NCBI RefSeq assembly: GCF_022354825.1
Contig: NZ_CP031168.1
Location: forward strand, 3,783,501 to 3,847,500
From: Paenibacillus sp. H1-7
GTDB taxonomy: Bacteria; Bacillota; Bacilli; Paenibacillales; NBRC-103111
DNA: 64,000 bases
Direction of reading: 5' to 3'
Position 1 is the first letter of the stretch, and every line of letters starts with the position of its first letter. Below are positions 1 through 9,006 of this stretch, piece by piece. Under the pieces are notes generated by a model. It made no database searches, had not been told where the DNA came from, and was given only the letters and a program-made list of their open reading frames with translations. A program made the translations under genes and the position numbers.

Positions 1-902
1 ACCTGGAATTCCGCCTGCTCGCCGCCGATAAGCTTGGTGTCGGAGATAGCTACCGTAACCAGCTTCATACTGGAGGTGCTGTTCTGATTTTGACTCTGGC
101 TCTGGCTCTGGCTCTGGTTTGAGCTGCCTCCCGAGTCGGCTTGGTCAATCTCGGTCACCTTCCCTTTCACGAAGCGGGGGACGGTCTCTTTAATCTTCAC
201 GTCAATGGTTTCGCCGGTGATCAGGCGGTTGGCGGAATCCGCATCCACTTTCGTTTCAAGCTCCCACCCCTGGGACAGGTCGGATAGTACGACGACGGCT
301 TTGCCTTGAGATGAGGTGAGACCGACATCGGCCTGCAGGTCGTCGATCAGCCCGTCGAATGGCGCCGTAAGGGTGCTTTTATCGGCAATATCTTTGCGAA
401 TGCTCTCGATTTTGCGTGCTTGGATCGACATATCCAGCTTCAGCGCTGCGATTTGCCGTTTGATCTCCTCCAGTTTGGATGCTTCACCTCCCATTCCGTT
501 CAGCTTCAATGAATCCTGCAATTTCTCCAGCTCCAGCTGCTGCTTAGCCAGCCGATCCTGCTCGTCCGCCCTATTTTTCTCGGCGGTAGAGGGATCCAGC
601 ACGATGAGCGGCTGCCCTTTGGTCACGGCGTCGCCTTCTTTGACCAGCACTTCTTTCACGACCCAGCCGGATGGATCGTACAGCGAGACGTTGCGTTTCG
701 GTCGAATCGAGCCCGATCCTTCGATATCATAGGAAAGCTGGCTGATCTGGGGCTTTTCGACAGACACCTTCGGAAGGATCATTTGCCGGTATGTATTCGA
801 GAAAAAGGTGAGCAGGAGCAAGCATCCCGTAAAAATCCCCGCCGCACGACGGATCGTCCGTTTGCGCCTGGCACGGAGTTCTTCTTCCGCAATCCCTATC
901 AT
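1..902 (-). CDS. HlyD-family efflux periplasmic adaptor (3' end outside window)
   Basis: The frame is open from an ATG at 902 to the window edge, giving about 300 residues of an incomplete protein. AGGAGG lies 7 nt before the ATG. After a basic start there is one membrane anchor (about residues 20-38), then a biotinyl-lipoyl-like half (VLVKEGDAVTKGQPLIVLD), a charged coiled-coil hairpin (about 100-165), the second lipoyl half (LTAPFDGLIDDL) and the start of a beta-barrel. A Ser/Gln/Asn-rich insert lies near residue 275. This order is typical of HlyD/MacA/YknX adaptors, which link a membrane ABC pump to the outside of the cell. It follows the two sugar-type permeases by 25 bp on the same strand. 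Its expected MacB-type partners would lie beyond the window. The family call is firm; the substrate is unknown. Confidence 0.88.
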   Translation of the reverse strand, partial: MIGIAEEELRARRKRTIRRAAGIFTGCLLLLTFFSNTYRQMILPKVSVEKPQISQLSYDIEGSGSIRPKRNVSLYDPSGWVVKEVLVKEGDAVTKGQPLIVLDPSTAEKNRADEQDRLAKQQLELEKLQDSLKLNGMGGEASKLEEIKRQIAALKLDMSIQARKIESIRKDIADKSTLTAPFDGLIDDLQADVGLTSSQGKAVVVLSDLSQGWELETKVDADSANRLITGETIDVKIKETVPRFVKGKVTEIDQADSGGSSNQSQSQSQSQNQNSTSSMKLVTVAISDTKLIGGEQAEFQ

Positions 903-927
903 GGGTATGCCTCCTCATTGATGGTAG

Positions 928-1785
928 TTAGCCTTTGATCCCCGATAATTGAATGCCTTGAATCAGCTCGTTCTCTCCATGCAAATACAGAAATACGATG
1001 GGAGTCATATAGAGCGAAGCCGCAGCAAACGCGACACCCCGGTCCCCTTCGTTAATTCGCGAAAGATAAACCGATAAAGGCTGCATCAGCGCATCCTGCA
1101 AAAACAGCAACGGCTGCTCCACCATATTCCAGTTGTCGACGAAGACAAGAATTTGCATGGCTGCGATACCGGGCATGGTCATGGGGATCATTACGCGCAT
1201 AAAAATCGTTACATACCCGGCACCGTCGACCTTGGCCGCTTCCACGTAAGCCCAGGGGATATGGGACATAAACTGCCGCAGCAGGAAAACGCCGAATGCC
1301 GAGAAGATGCCGGGAAGGATAATGGCCGGATACGTATTCAGAAGTCCGAGCGCATCCATGGCGATAAAATTGGGAACCAGGGTCACCTGGAACGGCAGCA
1401 GCATGGTAATGATGTAGAGAAAAAACAAGCCGTCTCTGCCGGGAAAACGCAGCTTGGCAAAGGCGAAAGCTGCCATGGACGCCACAATGGTCTGTCCTGC
1501 CACGATGGGAACCGTTAACATGACGGAATTCCAGAACATGGATAAAAATTGCGGTTTATCCAGCAATATGAGTTGGAACTGCTCCAGCGTAACGAGATCG
1601 GGAATCCACTTCAAATTGGCGTATTCACCGGCTGCAGCATCGTCCCCAATCGCATCGTAATTGACTGCGATCTCATTCTCGGACATAAACGAATTGGTTA
1701 CCGTTATAACCAGTGGCGCGAGCATCAACAGTGCTACGATGAGCATCGCAGCCGTCAGCAAGCTTTTGTTTGCTGCGTGTAGCAT
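928..1785 (-). CDS. carbohydrate ABC transporter permease (MalG/LacG type)
   Basis: A 285-aa inner-membrane permease with about six hydrophobic segments. The EAA loop typical of binding-protein-dependent importers is visible (VEAAKVDGAGYVTIFMRV), followed by IPMTMPGIAAM. The start at 1785 is chosen because AGGAG lies 8 nt upstream and the protein then begins MLHAANKSLL. The frame stays open further upstream through three 42-bp repeats, which would add 51 residues in repeating 14-residue blocks; I consider these untranslated. It forms a heterodimeric channel with the permease encoded just upstream. Neither the ATPase nor a solute-binding protein is adjacent, so a shared MsmX-type ATPase is likely (inference from how this family works in Bacillus). 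Confidence 0.88.
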   Translation of the reverse strand: MLHAANKSLLTAAMLIVALLMLAPLVITVTNSFMSENEIAVNYDAIGDDAAAGEYANLKWIPDLVTLEQFQLILLDKPQFLSMFWNSVMLTVPIVAGQTIVASMAAFAFAKLRFPGRDGLFFLYIITMLLPFQVTLVPNFIAMDALGLLNTYPAIILPGIFSAFGVFLLRQFMSHIPWAYVEAAKVDGAGYVTIFMRVMIPMTMPGIAAMQILVFVDNWNMVEQPLLFLQDALMQPLSVYLSRINEGDRGVAFAAASLYMTPIVFLYLHGENELIQGIQLSGIKG

Positions 1786-1800
1786 GGGATCATCTCCTAA

Positions 1801-1936
1801 GAGTTTTTCCGTGAGGAAAAACTGCATCGAAAGCAAAGGCTTGAGTTTTTCCGTGAGGAAAAACTGCATCGAAAGCAAAGGCTTGAGTTTTTCCGTGAGG
1901 AAAAACTGCATCGAAAGCAAAGGCTTGAGTTTTTCC
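1801..1936 (-). repeat. three tandem 42-bp repeats with internal hairpins, between two permease genes
   Basis: Three perfect 42-bp units (1801-1842, 1843-1884, 1885-1926) plus a 10-bp partial unit (1927-1936). Each unit contains the inverted repeat GTTTTTCCGTGAGGAAAAAC: an 8-bp perfect stem with a 4-nt loop. Together they fill the gap between the two permease cistrons. Because 42 is a multiple of three, they do not break the reading frame. They could be mRNA processing or stability hairpins, or a locally expanded interspersed repeat. Confidence 0.95.
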
Positions 1937-1945
1937 ATCCCGCCG

Positions 1946-2854
1946 TCATTCGATAGATTGCCGGAACCGCTTGTCTACTTGAAATAGCAGGACAACTACG
2001 GCGACGATTCCCGCAGCCATAATATAGGCGGCTGAAGTCAGCTTCTGGTAATCCAACGACAGGAACATGTTGTTCATGTAGTGCTGAAGCATATAAATGC
2101 TGTCGTGGGGGTATTCGCCTGCCATCAGGTACGTCTCCCTGAACACCTTGAACGAGCCGACGACGGACATGATCGTGACGAAGAACAAGGTCGGGATCAA
2201 ATACCGCAGGGTGATACCGAAAAACTGCCTGACTTTGCCCGCACCGTCCATGCTTGCCGATTCATAGTAATCCTGCGGGATCGTTTGGAGTCCGGCGAGC
2301 AGCAGTACGACGTTATAGCCTGCATTTTTCCATATGTACATCAGGATGATGACAGCCTGTGCCTCGCCGCTTTCCATCCAATTGACCGGGTCGCGGCCCG
2401 AGGCGGCGAGCATGCCGTTCAGCCAGCCGTGGGTATCGAAGACGACCTGCCAGAACAATACGACCGAGGCTACCGGGACCACGAGAGGCAGCACGAAGGC
2501 GGTTCGGAACCATCTGCGGAGCGGAAGGCTGCGGTTCAGCAATACGGCAATGGACAATGAGACCAAAAGGAGAAGCGGCACCCCGATACCGGTGAAGGAG
2601 AACGTATTGACGGCGGCCTTGCGGAACGAGGTGCTGTTCCACACCTCCTTGTAGTTGTCCGCTCCGACGAACGTGCCGTCCACAGGGCTGTCCATCAGCG
2701 AATAATAAATCCCTCCGATAAACGGAATGAGATAAAATAGAGCAAACCCAATGAGACTGGGCGCCAAAAAGAGCAGCGCAGCCGGTCCGTCCCGATCGGG
2801 GCCGGATATACGCCGGAATAACGCCCAGTTGCTCCGACTCGCTTGACGGGCCAT
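1946..2854 (-). CDS. sugar ABC transporter permease (MalF/UgpA type)
   Basis: A 302-aa permease with about six membrane segments. It has LFLAPSLIGFALFYLIPF near the N terminus and an EAA-type loop (YESASMDGAGKVRQFFGI) followed by LRYLIPT. The ATG at 2854 is preferred over the GTG at 2860 because AAAGGAT lies 7 nt before the ATG. It is the first gene of a minus-strand group (two permeases, then the HlyD-like adaptor) and is divergent from the two-component system at 2990. No binding-protein gene lies upstream, which is unusual because that gene normally leads such operons. Confidence 0.88.
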   Translation of the reverse strand: MARQASRSNWALFRRISGPDRDGPAALLFLAPSLIGFALFYLIPFIGGIYYSLMDSPVDGTFVGADNYKEVWNSTSFRKAAVNTFSFTGIGVPLLLLVSLSIAVLLNRSLPLRRWFRTAFVLPLVVPVASVVLFWQVVFDTHGWLNGMLAASGRDPVNWMESGEAQAVIILMYIWKNAGYNVVLLLAGLQTIPQDYYESASMDGAGKVRQFFGITLRYLIPTLFFVTIMSVVGSFKVFRETYLMAGEYPHDSIYMLQHYMNNMFLSLDYQKLTSAAYIMAAGIVAVVVLLFQVDKRFRQSIE

Positions 2855-2989
2855 ATACACGATCCTTTCTGTCTGATTTTTCCTTGCTTTCGGTAGTCAG
2901 TGTATCAGCCGTTTGTGATTCTTATGTGACAAGACGGAGCTTTTTTGCTTTAATGGGGGAAGAAATAAGTTGCAGGAGGGAAGCTTAGG

Positions 2990-3667
2990 ATGAAAACCGT
3001 TCTGGTGGTTGAGGACGAGCCGCTGATGCGGGAATTGATCGCAGACTACATGAAAAGCGAAGGTTTCTGTGTTGTGGAAGCCAAGAATGGGGCGGAGGCG
3101 TTGGACAAATTTGCCCAATCACCAGCCGACGCCGTCGTATTGGATATTATGATGCCTTACCTGGACGGTTTCGGAGTTTGCCAATTTCTTCGCAAAACCT
3201 CGGATACGGTAATCGTTATCGTAACGGCAAAATCCCAGGAATCCGACAAGCTTTACGGCTATGAGCTTGGCGCCGATGACTATGTGACGAAGCCGTTCAG
3301 CCCCAAGGTTTTGGTGGCAAAGGTGAAAGCGTTATTGAAGCGTGGCGGAAATTACGTAGAAGCGGAGTCGATTGTCCATCGGGTGGAAGGGCTTGAAATC
3401 CGGGAAAAGTCATACGAGCTGCTGGTTGACGGTCAGCATGCGGACGTGACGCCGAAGGAATTTGAGCTGCTGCTGTACTTGTACAAAAACCGCAGCTTCG
3501 TACAAACCCGCGAAGCACTGCTGAATGGAGTATGGGGGTACGAATATGACGGGGATACCCGCAACGTAGATGCCGTCATCAAGCGGCTGCGCCAGAAAAT
3601 GGGGCCTTATGCCGGACTCATTCACACCGTGAGGGGCAACGGCTACGTGCTCAGGGTGCGGACATGA
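2990..3667 (+). CDS. OmpR/PhoB-family response regulator
   Basis: A 225-aa two-domain regulator. The receiver domain (1-118) has the acidic pair E8/D9, phosphoacceptor D52 (VVLDIMMP), T79 and K101 (TKPF). A winged-helix Trans_reg_C domain follows (about 128-223; VTPKEFELLLYL, RNVDAVIKRLRQKM, TVRGNGY). AGGAGG precedes the ATG. The stop codon overlaps the start of the sensor kinase gene (ATGA at 3664-3667), so the two are translationally coupled. The divergent permease operon 130 bp away is one plausible target, but nothing in the sequence proves this. Confidence 0.95.
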   Translation: MKTVLVVEDEPLMRELIADYMKSEGFCVVEAKNGAEALDKFAQSPADAVVLDIMMPYLDGFGVCQFLRKTSDTVIVIVTAKSQESDKLYGYELGADDYVTKPFSPKVLVAKVKALLKRGGNYVEAESIVHRVEGLEIREKSYELLVDGQHADVTPKEFELLLYLYKNRSFVQTREALLNGVWGYEYDGDTRNVDAVIKRLRQKMGPYAGLIHTVRGNGYVLRVRT

Positions 3668-5244
3668 AGTGGCGGGGAATCTCCTTCAAGCTGTTTGCCG
3701 CTACAAGCCTGGTGTTCATTGGCTGTCTCACCGTGATGATGTTTCTCCAGCTTGCCTTCTTCGAGCCTTATTATGTCCGCGACAAGACGAACAGCTTTCT
3801 TAGGGATTTCGAGCAGAGCCGGAACCGTTTTTTGTCGGAGAATCCTGGCCGTAATACGGTGCCGAACTATTTTGCCGAGCTGGAAGAGCAATATTATGCG
3901 GTGACCGCTGTTATGACGATCACAAATAATGAAGTCATGATCTCTGCGGGTAAAGGCATCGGCGGCAGAGATAAACAGCTACTCATCCGCTACCGCTTGC
4001 CAATGGATATTAAACCGGACACTCTGCCGTCCATCCCGGCGTTTCCGGATGCCGAGCGGGACAAGCTTCTGACCGGCGTGCAGCAATGGTTCAAGAAACC
4101 AGGGGAGATGGACAAGGTCCTTAAGCATTACCAGAAAGCAACTTTCTTCACCGACGTATCGCTGTCTGCAGGGCCGAACAACCGCGTGTTCGTAGTTGTA
4201 GCCCCTCTACAGGTAAAAAACGGTCAGGGAACGATCATGATCGGAGTTTCGTCCCTGCAGCCGGTTGGTGATGCGGTCAATGCCTTCCAGGGATTTTACT
4301 CTTACTTTTATTTGCTGGCCGCGGCCGGAGCGCTGCTCTTGGTGCTGCTATATTCCAGAATGATCACCAGGCCGCTCCGGGCTTTAAATAAGACGGCTCA
4401 GAGGATGGCCAAGCTCGATTTCCGGCAAAAAAGCGGCATTCGCCGTAACGATGAAATCGGCAGCTTATCCGATACGCTGAACTTCCTCTCCGAGAACCTG
4501 GATAAGGCGCTGTCCGATCTGCAGAAGGCGAACGTGAAGCTGCAGGAAGACATCGAGCAGGAAAAACGGCTGGACCGCCTACGCCGCGAATTCGTTGCCG
4601 GAGTGTCGCACGAGCTGAAGACACCGATAAGTCTGATCGGCGGCTATGCCGAAGCGCTGCAGGACAATGTAGATGACGGCAAAAAGCGCGACCGCTACGC
4701 TGCCATTATCCGGCAGGAGACATCACGGATGGCCGGCATCGTGAACGATATGCTGGACCTGAGCCAGATGGAAACGGGCCAATACCGGCTCCAGCTGGAC
4801 GAATTCCGGCTTGACGAAGCGGTACATTATATCGCGGGCAATCTACAGGAGTACGCCGGCAGCGGGGGGAAAACCATCGAGCTGGAGCTTCTGCCGGTCG
4901 CGGTCCATGCCGACCGGTTCCGCATCGAGCAGGTCATCACCAACCTTTTGAGTAATGCGCTGCGGCATACCCGCGACGGAGGCAGACTTGGGATAAAGAT
5001 GGAACAAGACTCGAAGGAGATTCGGACCATCGTCTGGAACGAAGGCGAGAGGATCCCGGAAGAGGAGCTGGCCCATCTATGGGACCATTTTTACAGGGTA
5101 GAGAAGTCGAGAGAGCGGGATTCCGGCGGTACCGGTATCGGACTTGCGATTGTCCGGCAAATTATGCAGCTGCATGGCGGGCAGTTCGCAGTCCGCAACA
5201 CGGAGGAAGGCGTGGAATTCAGTTTTTCGTTGCGGACAGAATGA
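3664..5244 (+). CDS. membrane sensor histidine kinase with HAMP domain
   Basis: A 526-aa kinase. It has a membrane segment near residues 8-30, an extracellular sensor of about 180 residues, a second membrane segment near 213-233 and a HAMP linker (MITRPLRALNKTAQRMAKLD). The HisKA domain carries phospho-accepting H316 in GVSHELKTPISL. The HATPase_c domain has N-box ITNLLSNALRHT, an F-box-like WDHFYRVEKSR and the G2 box GGTGIGLAIV. It is the cognate partner of the response regulator it overlaps by 4 bp. The stimulus is unknown; the extracellular part has no motif I recognise. Confidence 0.95.
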   Translation: MKWRGISFKLFAATSLVFIGCLTVMMFLQLAFFEPYYVRDKTNSFLRDFEQSRNRFLSENPGRNTVPNYFAELEEQYYAVTAVMTITNNEVMISAGKGIGGRDKQLLIRYRLPMDIKPDTLPSIPAFPDAERDKLLTGVQQWFKKPGEMDKVLKHYQKATFFTDVSLSAGPNNRVFVVVAPLQVKNGQGTIMIGVSSLQPVGDAVNAFQGFYSYFYLLAAAGALLLVLLYSRMITRPLRALNKTAQRMAKLDFRQKSGIRRNDEIGSLSDTLNFLSENLDKALSDLQKANVKLQEDIEQEKRLDRLRREFVAGVSHELKTPISLIGGYAEALQDNVDDGKKRDRYAAIIRQETSRMAGIVNDMLDLSQMETGQYRLQLDEFRLDEAVHYIAGNLQEYAGSGGKTIELELLPVAVHADRFRIEQVITNLLSNALRHTRDGGRLGIKMEQDSKEIRTIVWNEGERIPEEELAHLWDHFYRVEKSRERDSGGTGIGLAIVRQIMQLHGGQFAVRNTEEGVEFSFSLRTE

Positions 5245-5323
5245 TGGTGATACCGGATTAGGCATTTCTTATATCCTGAAGAATACAATGGGTTATGAAC
5301 ATGCCGTCGGGAGGGGAATCATC

Positions 5324-6223
5324 ATGCCTTACTTGCAGTACCCGTATCTGGGTTGGAAACAGCAATGTACGTATGTCCCTATCGTCTTTCCGCCGCAGCA
5401 TCAAGATAGACAACCGGGGTTTGAATATGTAATGAATCCGCGTCCGATATCGGATAATCCGTCCTACGTAGGAAGCGGGAGGTTAAGGAATAAAATCGCG
5501 ATTATTACAGGAGGAGATAGCGGGATCGGACGTGCTGTAGCGATTGCCTTTGCAAAGGAAGGTGCCGATCTGGCCATCGCCTATCTGGATGAGCACCAGG
5601 ACGCGGCTGAAACCAGACAAATGATTAACAGCCTTGGCCGCCATTGTGTTCTGATCCCTGTTGATTTAAGAGCGGAGGAGGGCTGCCGGCTGGTTGTAGA
5701 TACTGCGATACGCACGTATGGCCGGCTTGACATCCTGGTGAATAATCATGGCGTCCAGTTTCATCAGCATAGCATTATGGATATTACGAGAGAGCAGCTG
5801 CTCAATACGTTCCACACGAACATTATTTCCTTCTTTGATATGACGAAAGCCGCTTTGCCGCATTTGAGGCCCGGAAGCTCCATCATTAATACGACCTCGG
5901 ATACGGCTTTTTCAGGAGCCAGGTTTATGATCGATTACACGGCAACGAAAGGCGCCATCGTCTCCTTTACACGATCGTTATCCCTCTCGCTTGCCGATCA
6001 GGGAATCCGGGTTAACGCAGTGGCACCTGGACCGACTTGGACTCCGCTTATCCCGTCGGCATTTACTGCGGAGCAAGTGACCACCTTCGGAACGGAAGTT
6101 CCGCTGGGACGGCCTGGGCAGCCGTTTGAATTGGCACCCGCTTACGTTCTTCTGGCTTCCGATGATGCCTCTTATATATCGGGCCAGGTTGTTTTCGTTA
6201 ACGGAGGATCGATTGTTGTATGA
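5324..6223 (+). CDS. SDR-family oxidoreductase (general stress protein 39 type)
   Basis: A 299-aa short-chain dehydrogenase. Its N-terminal extension is rich in Tyr and Pro (MPYLQYPYLGW) and is followed by the NAD(P)-binding motif GGDSGIGRAVAIAFAKEG, the NNHG motif (LVNNHGVQ), catalytic Ser in NTTSDTAFSG and the YxxxK pair in DYTATKGA. The Pro/Gln-rich leader before the Rossmann fold matches the YdaD/YhdF/YhxC group of Bacillus. The start at 5324 is preferred because GGGAGGGG precedes it; the longer open frame upstream overlaps the kinase gene. The substrate is not predictable. Confidence 0.9.
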   Translation: MPYLQYPYLGWKQQCTYVPIVFPPQHQDRQPGFEYVMNPRPISDNPSYVGSGRLRNKIAIITGGDSGIGRAVAIAFAKEGADLAIAYLDEHQDAAETRQMINSLGRHCVLIPVDLRAEEGCRLVVDTAIRTYGRLDILVNNHGVQFHQHSIMDITREQLLNTFHTNIISFFDMTKAALPHLRPGSSIINTTSDTAFSGARFMIDYTATKGAIVSFTRSLSLSLADQGIRVNAVAPGPTWTPLIPSAFTAEQVTTFGTEVPLGRPGQPFELAPAYVLLASDDASYISGQVVFVNGGSIVV

Positions 6224-6420
6224 GCAAATAGTTCCAGTAATGGTTGAATAATGAGGGGCTTAGCACTTGCTTGGAAACATAGACGAGGCGCTGGTCCTTT
6301 TTTGTCGTGCAATAATGATTGCTGCACTTGGCTATGGTTCCATGAATCATAGCGGCTCATACTGAATTCGTGCCACACCCTTCTCAAGCAAGGATCTGTA
6401 CGCTACAATAGATCAAGAAT

Positions 6421-6439
6421 AATGAGAATTGTTCTCATT
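6421..6439. promoter_or_regulatory. Fur box
   Basis: AATGAGAATTGTTCTCATT is an almost complete palindrome (8-bp arms, 3-nt centre; one more pair if flanking T/A are counted). It fits the 7-1-7 Fur operator (TGAxAATxATTxTCA) closely. It lies 30 bp upstream of the AraC/periplasmic-binding regulator, so iron-dependent control of that gene is expected. Confidence 0.85.
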
Positions 6440-6471
6440 AGATTGATGAAAGTGAAGAGGAGGAGTTCACG

Positions 6472-8046
6472 ATCAACACGTTTGTCAGAACCTCCAATAT
6501 TGAGCGAATGCAGCATATGTGGTTTACATTGGATTATTTGTTCAGCAAACAGTGCCGGCCGGGGTGGAGCTTTCAGCGCAGACTAATGAAGCGGCATGCT
6601 TTGCTTTTTGTTACAGGCGGGCAATTCGAGCTGTGTGTCGATGGGGAATGGCATCGGTTAGAGTCAGGCCAATATGCGCTTCTGGCGCCGGGGGAGCTCG
6701 CGGAAGCCAGAGTGTCCTCTTCGGAACCGTCGGATATTGTTCTCCTGTCCTTTTCCTATGGTGAGGCGAGACCGGACAAGAAAGGGAACGGGCTGGAGGA
6801 ACCCAATGCCCTATTATTCGATAATCATTTACTAAGGGGATTGCCGTTCGGGCAAGCGGTCCTCCCATTGATAGAGCAGCTGGAAATAACTGAATTGGAA
6901 CGGGATGCAATGGGCCGCTGGAAGCAAACTATTGTTTTTCAGCAGCTGCTGTTCACCTTGGCCACCGAGGCGCAAAAAAGAAAGCAAGCCCAAGGCGGGA
7001 TGCGTAAAGCGAAACAGCAGCTGGTATCTTATCTGGATGAACACTATATGAATGCGGATTTATCGCTGCAATCGTTGGCCGAGTCCTACGGCATCAGCTG
7101 GAGCAACTTCTCGGGAATTTTCAAGAAATATGTTGGCGTTAAGCCCATCGACTATTTGACGCAGCTGCGGATGAATCATGCGAAATCACGCTTGCTGCAG
7201 TCTGTGCGCATGGAGGAAGTAGCCCAACAGGTTGGTTACCGCGACCCGCTGTATTTCAGCCGCAAGTTCAAAAAAAATGTTGGTATATCACCGTCTGAAT
7301 ATAGAAAAATAAGCGCCAAGGAAAATATCATTACGCTTTCTCCCCATGTGAACGATTACTTGCTGGCATTGGACATGCTGCCCTTCGCTACGCTTCCTTA
7401 TGCTGGAAACGACCATACGGAAGGTCTGCTTCCCTACATTGCCGATAAGCTTAGGGGGACGCGGCTCATCGGAGAAGAATTTCAGCACGATCCGGATACG
7501 CTGGTTAGCGCCAATCCAAGAATGATTCTCTCTTTCGATGGTCTATGGACAAGTCTGGCTTCCTTACAAAACATAGCCCCGACGGTCAATATTAAGCTTA
7601 AGGATGATTGGAGGAGCCTGCTATTTGAATTATCGGCGATGTTTGGCCGAAAAGCGCAATATGTTCAATGGATTAGGCATTTTGAACAAAAAGCGTCTCT
7701 GGCCAGAAGACGTCTGGCACAGGGATGGAAGCGTAACGAGACCGTCATGGTGCTGATTGCGTCTTCCAACGAGCTCAGAGTATACGGAGGGAGAAGACAG
7801 CTTGGAGAAGTACTGTACCAAGAGCTGCGGCTGCTGCCGCCGCAAGGCATTACGCTGCAGGGACAAGAGTGGAGGTCTGTAGTCTCGCTGCCGGGAGCCC
7901 ACAATGGGCAGAAGAAGGATTCGACATTTTTCAATAATTGGGGAAGGCTGCTCCTGATAGATCAGGCTGCGGCCTTTTTTCATGTACAAGTCCAGCTTTT
8001 TGATAGATATGGTAAGCAAACATGTATTGAAATTTTACAAATTTGA
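6472..8046 (+). CDS. AraC-family regulator fused to a siderophore-binding-protein-like domain (Btr/YbbB-like)
   Basis: The protein is about 524 aa. It has an N-terminal cupin-like AraC sensor, a double helix-turn-helix (about residues 180-270; LSLQSLAESYGISWSNFSG and MEEVAQQVGYRDPLYFSRKF), and a C-terminal domain of the Fe3+-siderophore/vitamin-B12 periplasmic-binding type (DTLVSANPRMILSFDG, then APTVNIKLKDDW). This is the architecture of B. subtilis Btr, which activates siderophore uptake genes when it binds the ferri-siderophore in the cytoplasm. The Fur box upstream supports an iron role. Start choice is uncertain: the only strong ribosome-binding site (AGGAGG at 6458-6463) sits 8 nt before an in-frame ATC at 6472. 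The first in-frame ATG (6508) has no Shine-Dalgarno sequence and would give 512 aa. No uptake transporter is adjacent. Confidence 0.88.
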   Translation: MNTFVRTSNIERMQHMWFTLDYLFSKQCRPGWSFQRRLMKRHALLFVTGGQFELCVDGEWHRLESGQYALLAPGELAEARVSSSEPSDIVLLSFSYGEARPDKKGNGLEEPNALLFDNHLLRGLPFGQAVLPLIEQLEITELERDAMGRWKQTIVFQQLLFTLATEAQKRKQAQGGMRKAKQQLVSYLDEHYMNADLSLQSLAESYGISWSNFSGIFKKYVGVKPIDYLTQLRMNHAKSRLLQSVRMEEVAQQVGYRDPLYFSRKFKKNVGISPSEYRKISAKENIITLSPHVNDYLLALDMLPFATLPYAGNDHTEGLLPYIADKLRGTRLIGEEFQHDPDTLVSANPRMILSFDGLWTSLASLQNIAPTVNIKLKDDWRSLLFELSAMFGRKAQYVQWIRHFEQKASLARRRLAQGWKRNETVMVLIASSNELRVYGGRRQLGEVLYQELRLLPPQGITLQGQEWRSVVSLPGAHNGQKKDSTFFNNWGRLLLIDQAAAFFHVQVQLFDRYGKQTCIEILQI

Positions 8047-8301
8047 ATTATATTTAATAGTAGTAAACATTAGATTATGGTTGGTTTACTAGCAGAACTA
8101 GCGGGAGGATTACATAGCGTTAATGCAGCATGAATGGCTGGGGATTACATTGGGGGCTACAGAAGGGGCAGTAGAAAGAGAAAATAAGAAAAAGTCGTTC
8201 AAAGAAAAGAGAATGAAAACCAACACAAAGCACTACCCAACTTATCTGTTTTATGGTAAGTCTATAAGTGAAAAATTACTAACTAGAAAGTATGGTGTTC
8301 T

Positions 8302-9006
8302 ATGCCCGCAGTCAGTCGAATTTTGTTGTACATCTTGGAGTATGGTGCAACGGGCCTCTTTACATTTTCGATATTTCGCCTCTTGTATGGAAGAAATCCG
8401 GTAAAAATTATCCTCATTACTACGTTGATGGGAATCATTCAATTCTATTTATCTGAAATTGCGGATATGAAAGCAACAACCATCATCTTTTTGCCCTTGT
8501 TTTTGATCATTACCTGTTCGGTAGTTTTTGCAATGCCGATCTCTTACTCGTTTCTAATAGCGATTATTTTCACGGCGGTCGGATTTTTGTCTGAATTTAT
8601 GATCGCTTCCATCTTGCAGGTTGCAGGGCTGACGACCTATATTAGAATAAGAGGATCGCTGATGCTCATGTCCACGATTCAGCTCGGTGTCACGGTGTTT
8701 CTTCTGTCGCTGACGTATTTCTTTTACAAAAGAAAATTCGGCTTCATGTTTGTAGAAAGCAGCATGTACGGCAGAAAAGTGTTGAAGCCTATCAATATTT
8801 TATTCGGTATCCTGCTGGTGCTAGTGGTTTGCGCCATTGAAGTAAGCAGGCTGTCCATTTACACCGCAACGCACAGCATTGTGCACCCTATCATCTTTTT
8901 TACCATATCGGCGCTTCTCGTCACGATCTTGCTGGTTGCGTGGAGAAAGAACAAAAAGTCAATCGATAAAAAATATACGAATACGATTGGGGTAGGTAAA
9001 AAATGA
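8302..9006 (+). CDS. AgrC-like polytopic membrane protein lacking a kinase domain
   Basis: A 234-aa protein made almost entirely of hydrophobic segments (six or seven) with a short basic tail (KNKKSIDKK). It ends in an ATGA overlap with agrB. Its size and layout resemble the sensor half of AgrC/GHKL quorum kinases, but no DHp or ATP-binding region follows. Similarity to AgrC is inferred from topology and position, not from a signature motif. The ribosome-binding site is weak (AGAAAG, 11 nt away) and the upstream in-frame stop is at 8284, so a slightly later start is possible. It may be the peptide receptor or an accessory protein of the agr-like cassette. Confidence 0.6.
   Translation: MPAVSRILLYILEYGATGLFTFSIFRLLYGRNPVKIILITTLMGIIQFYLSEIADMKATTIIFLPLFLIITCSVVFAMPISYSFLIAIIFTAVGFLSEFMIASILQVAGLTTYIRIRGSLMLMSTIQLGVTVFLLSLTYFFYKRKFGFMFVESSMYGRKVLKPINILFGILLVLVVCAIEVSRLSIYTATHSIVHPIIFFTISALLVTILLVAWRKNKKSIDKKYTNTIGVGKK

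Noticed and set aside
1801..1936. Tandem repeats as a CRISPR array
   Set aside because: The units are directly abutting with no spacers, and no cas genes are present.
1786..1938. 51-residue N-terminal extension of the MalG-type permease
   Set aside because: It consists only of translated tandem repeats, and a good ribosome-binding site serves the ATG at 1785.
8123..8404. 93-codon open frame before the agr-like genes
   Set aside because: Its ribosome-binding site is 14 nt away, composition is lysine-rich and unlike a known peptide, and it overlaps the membrane-protein gene out of frame by about 100 bp.
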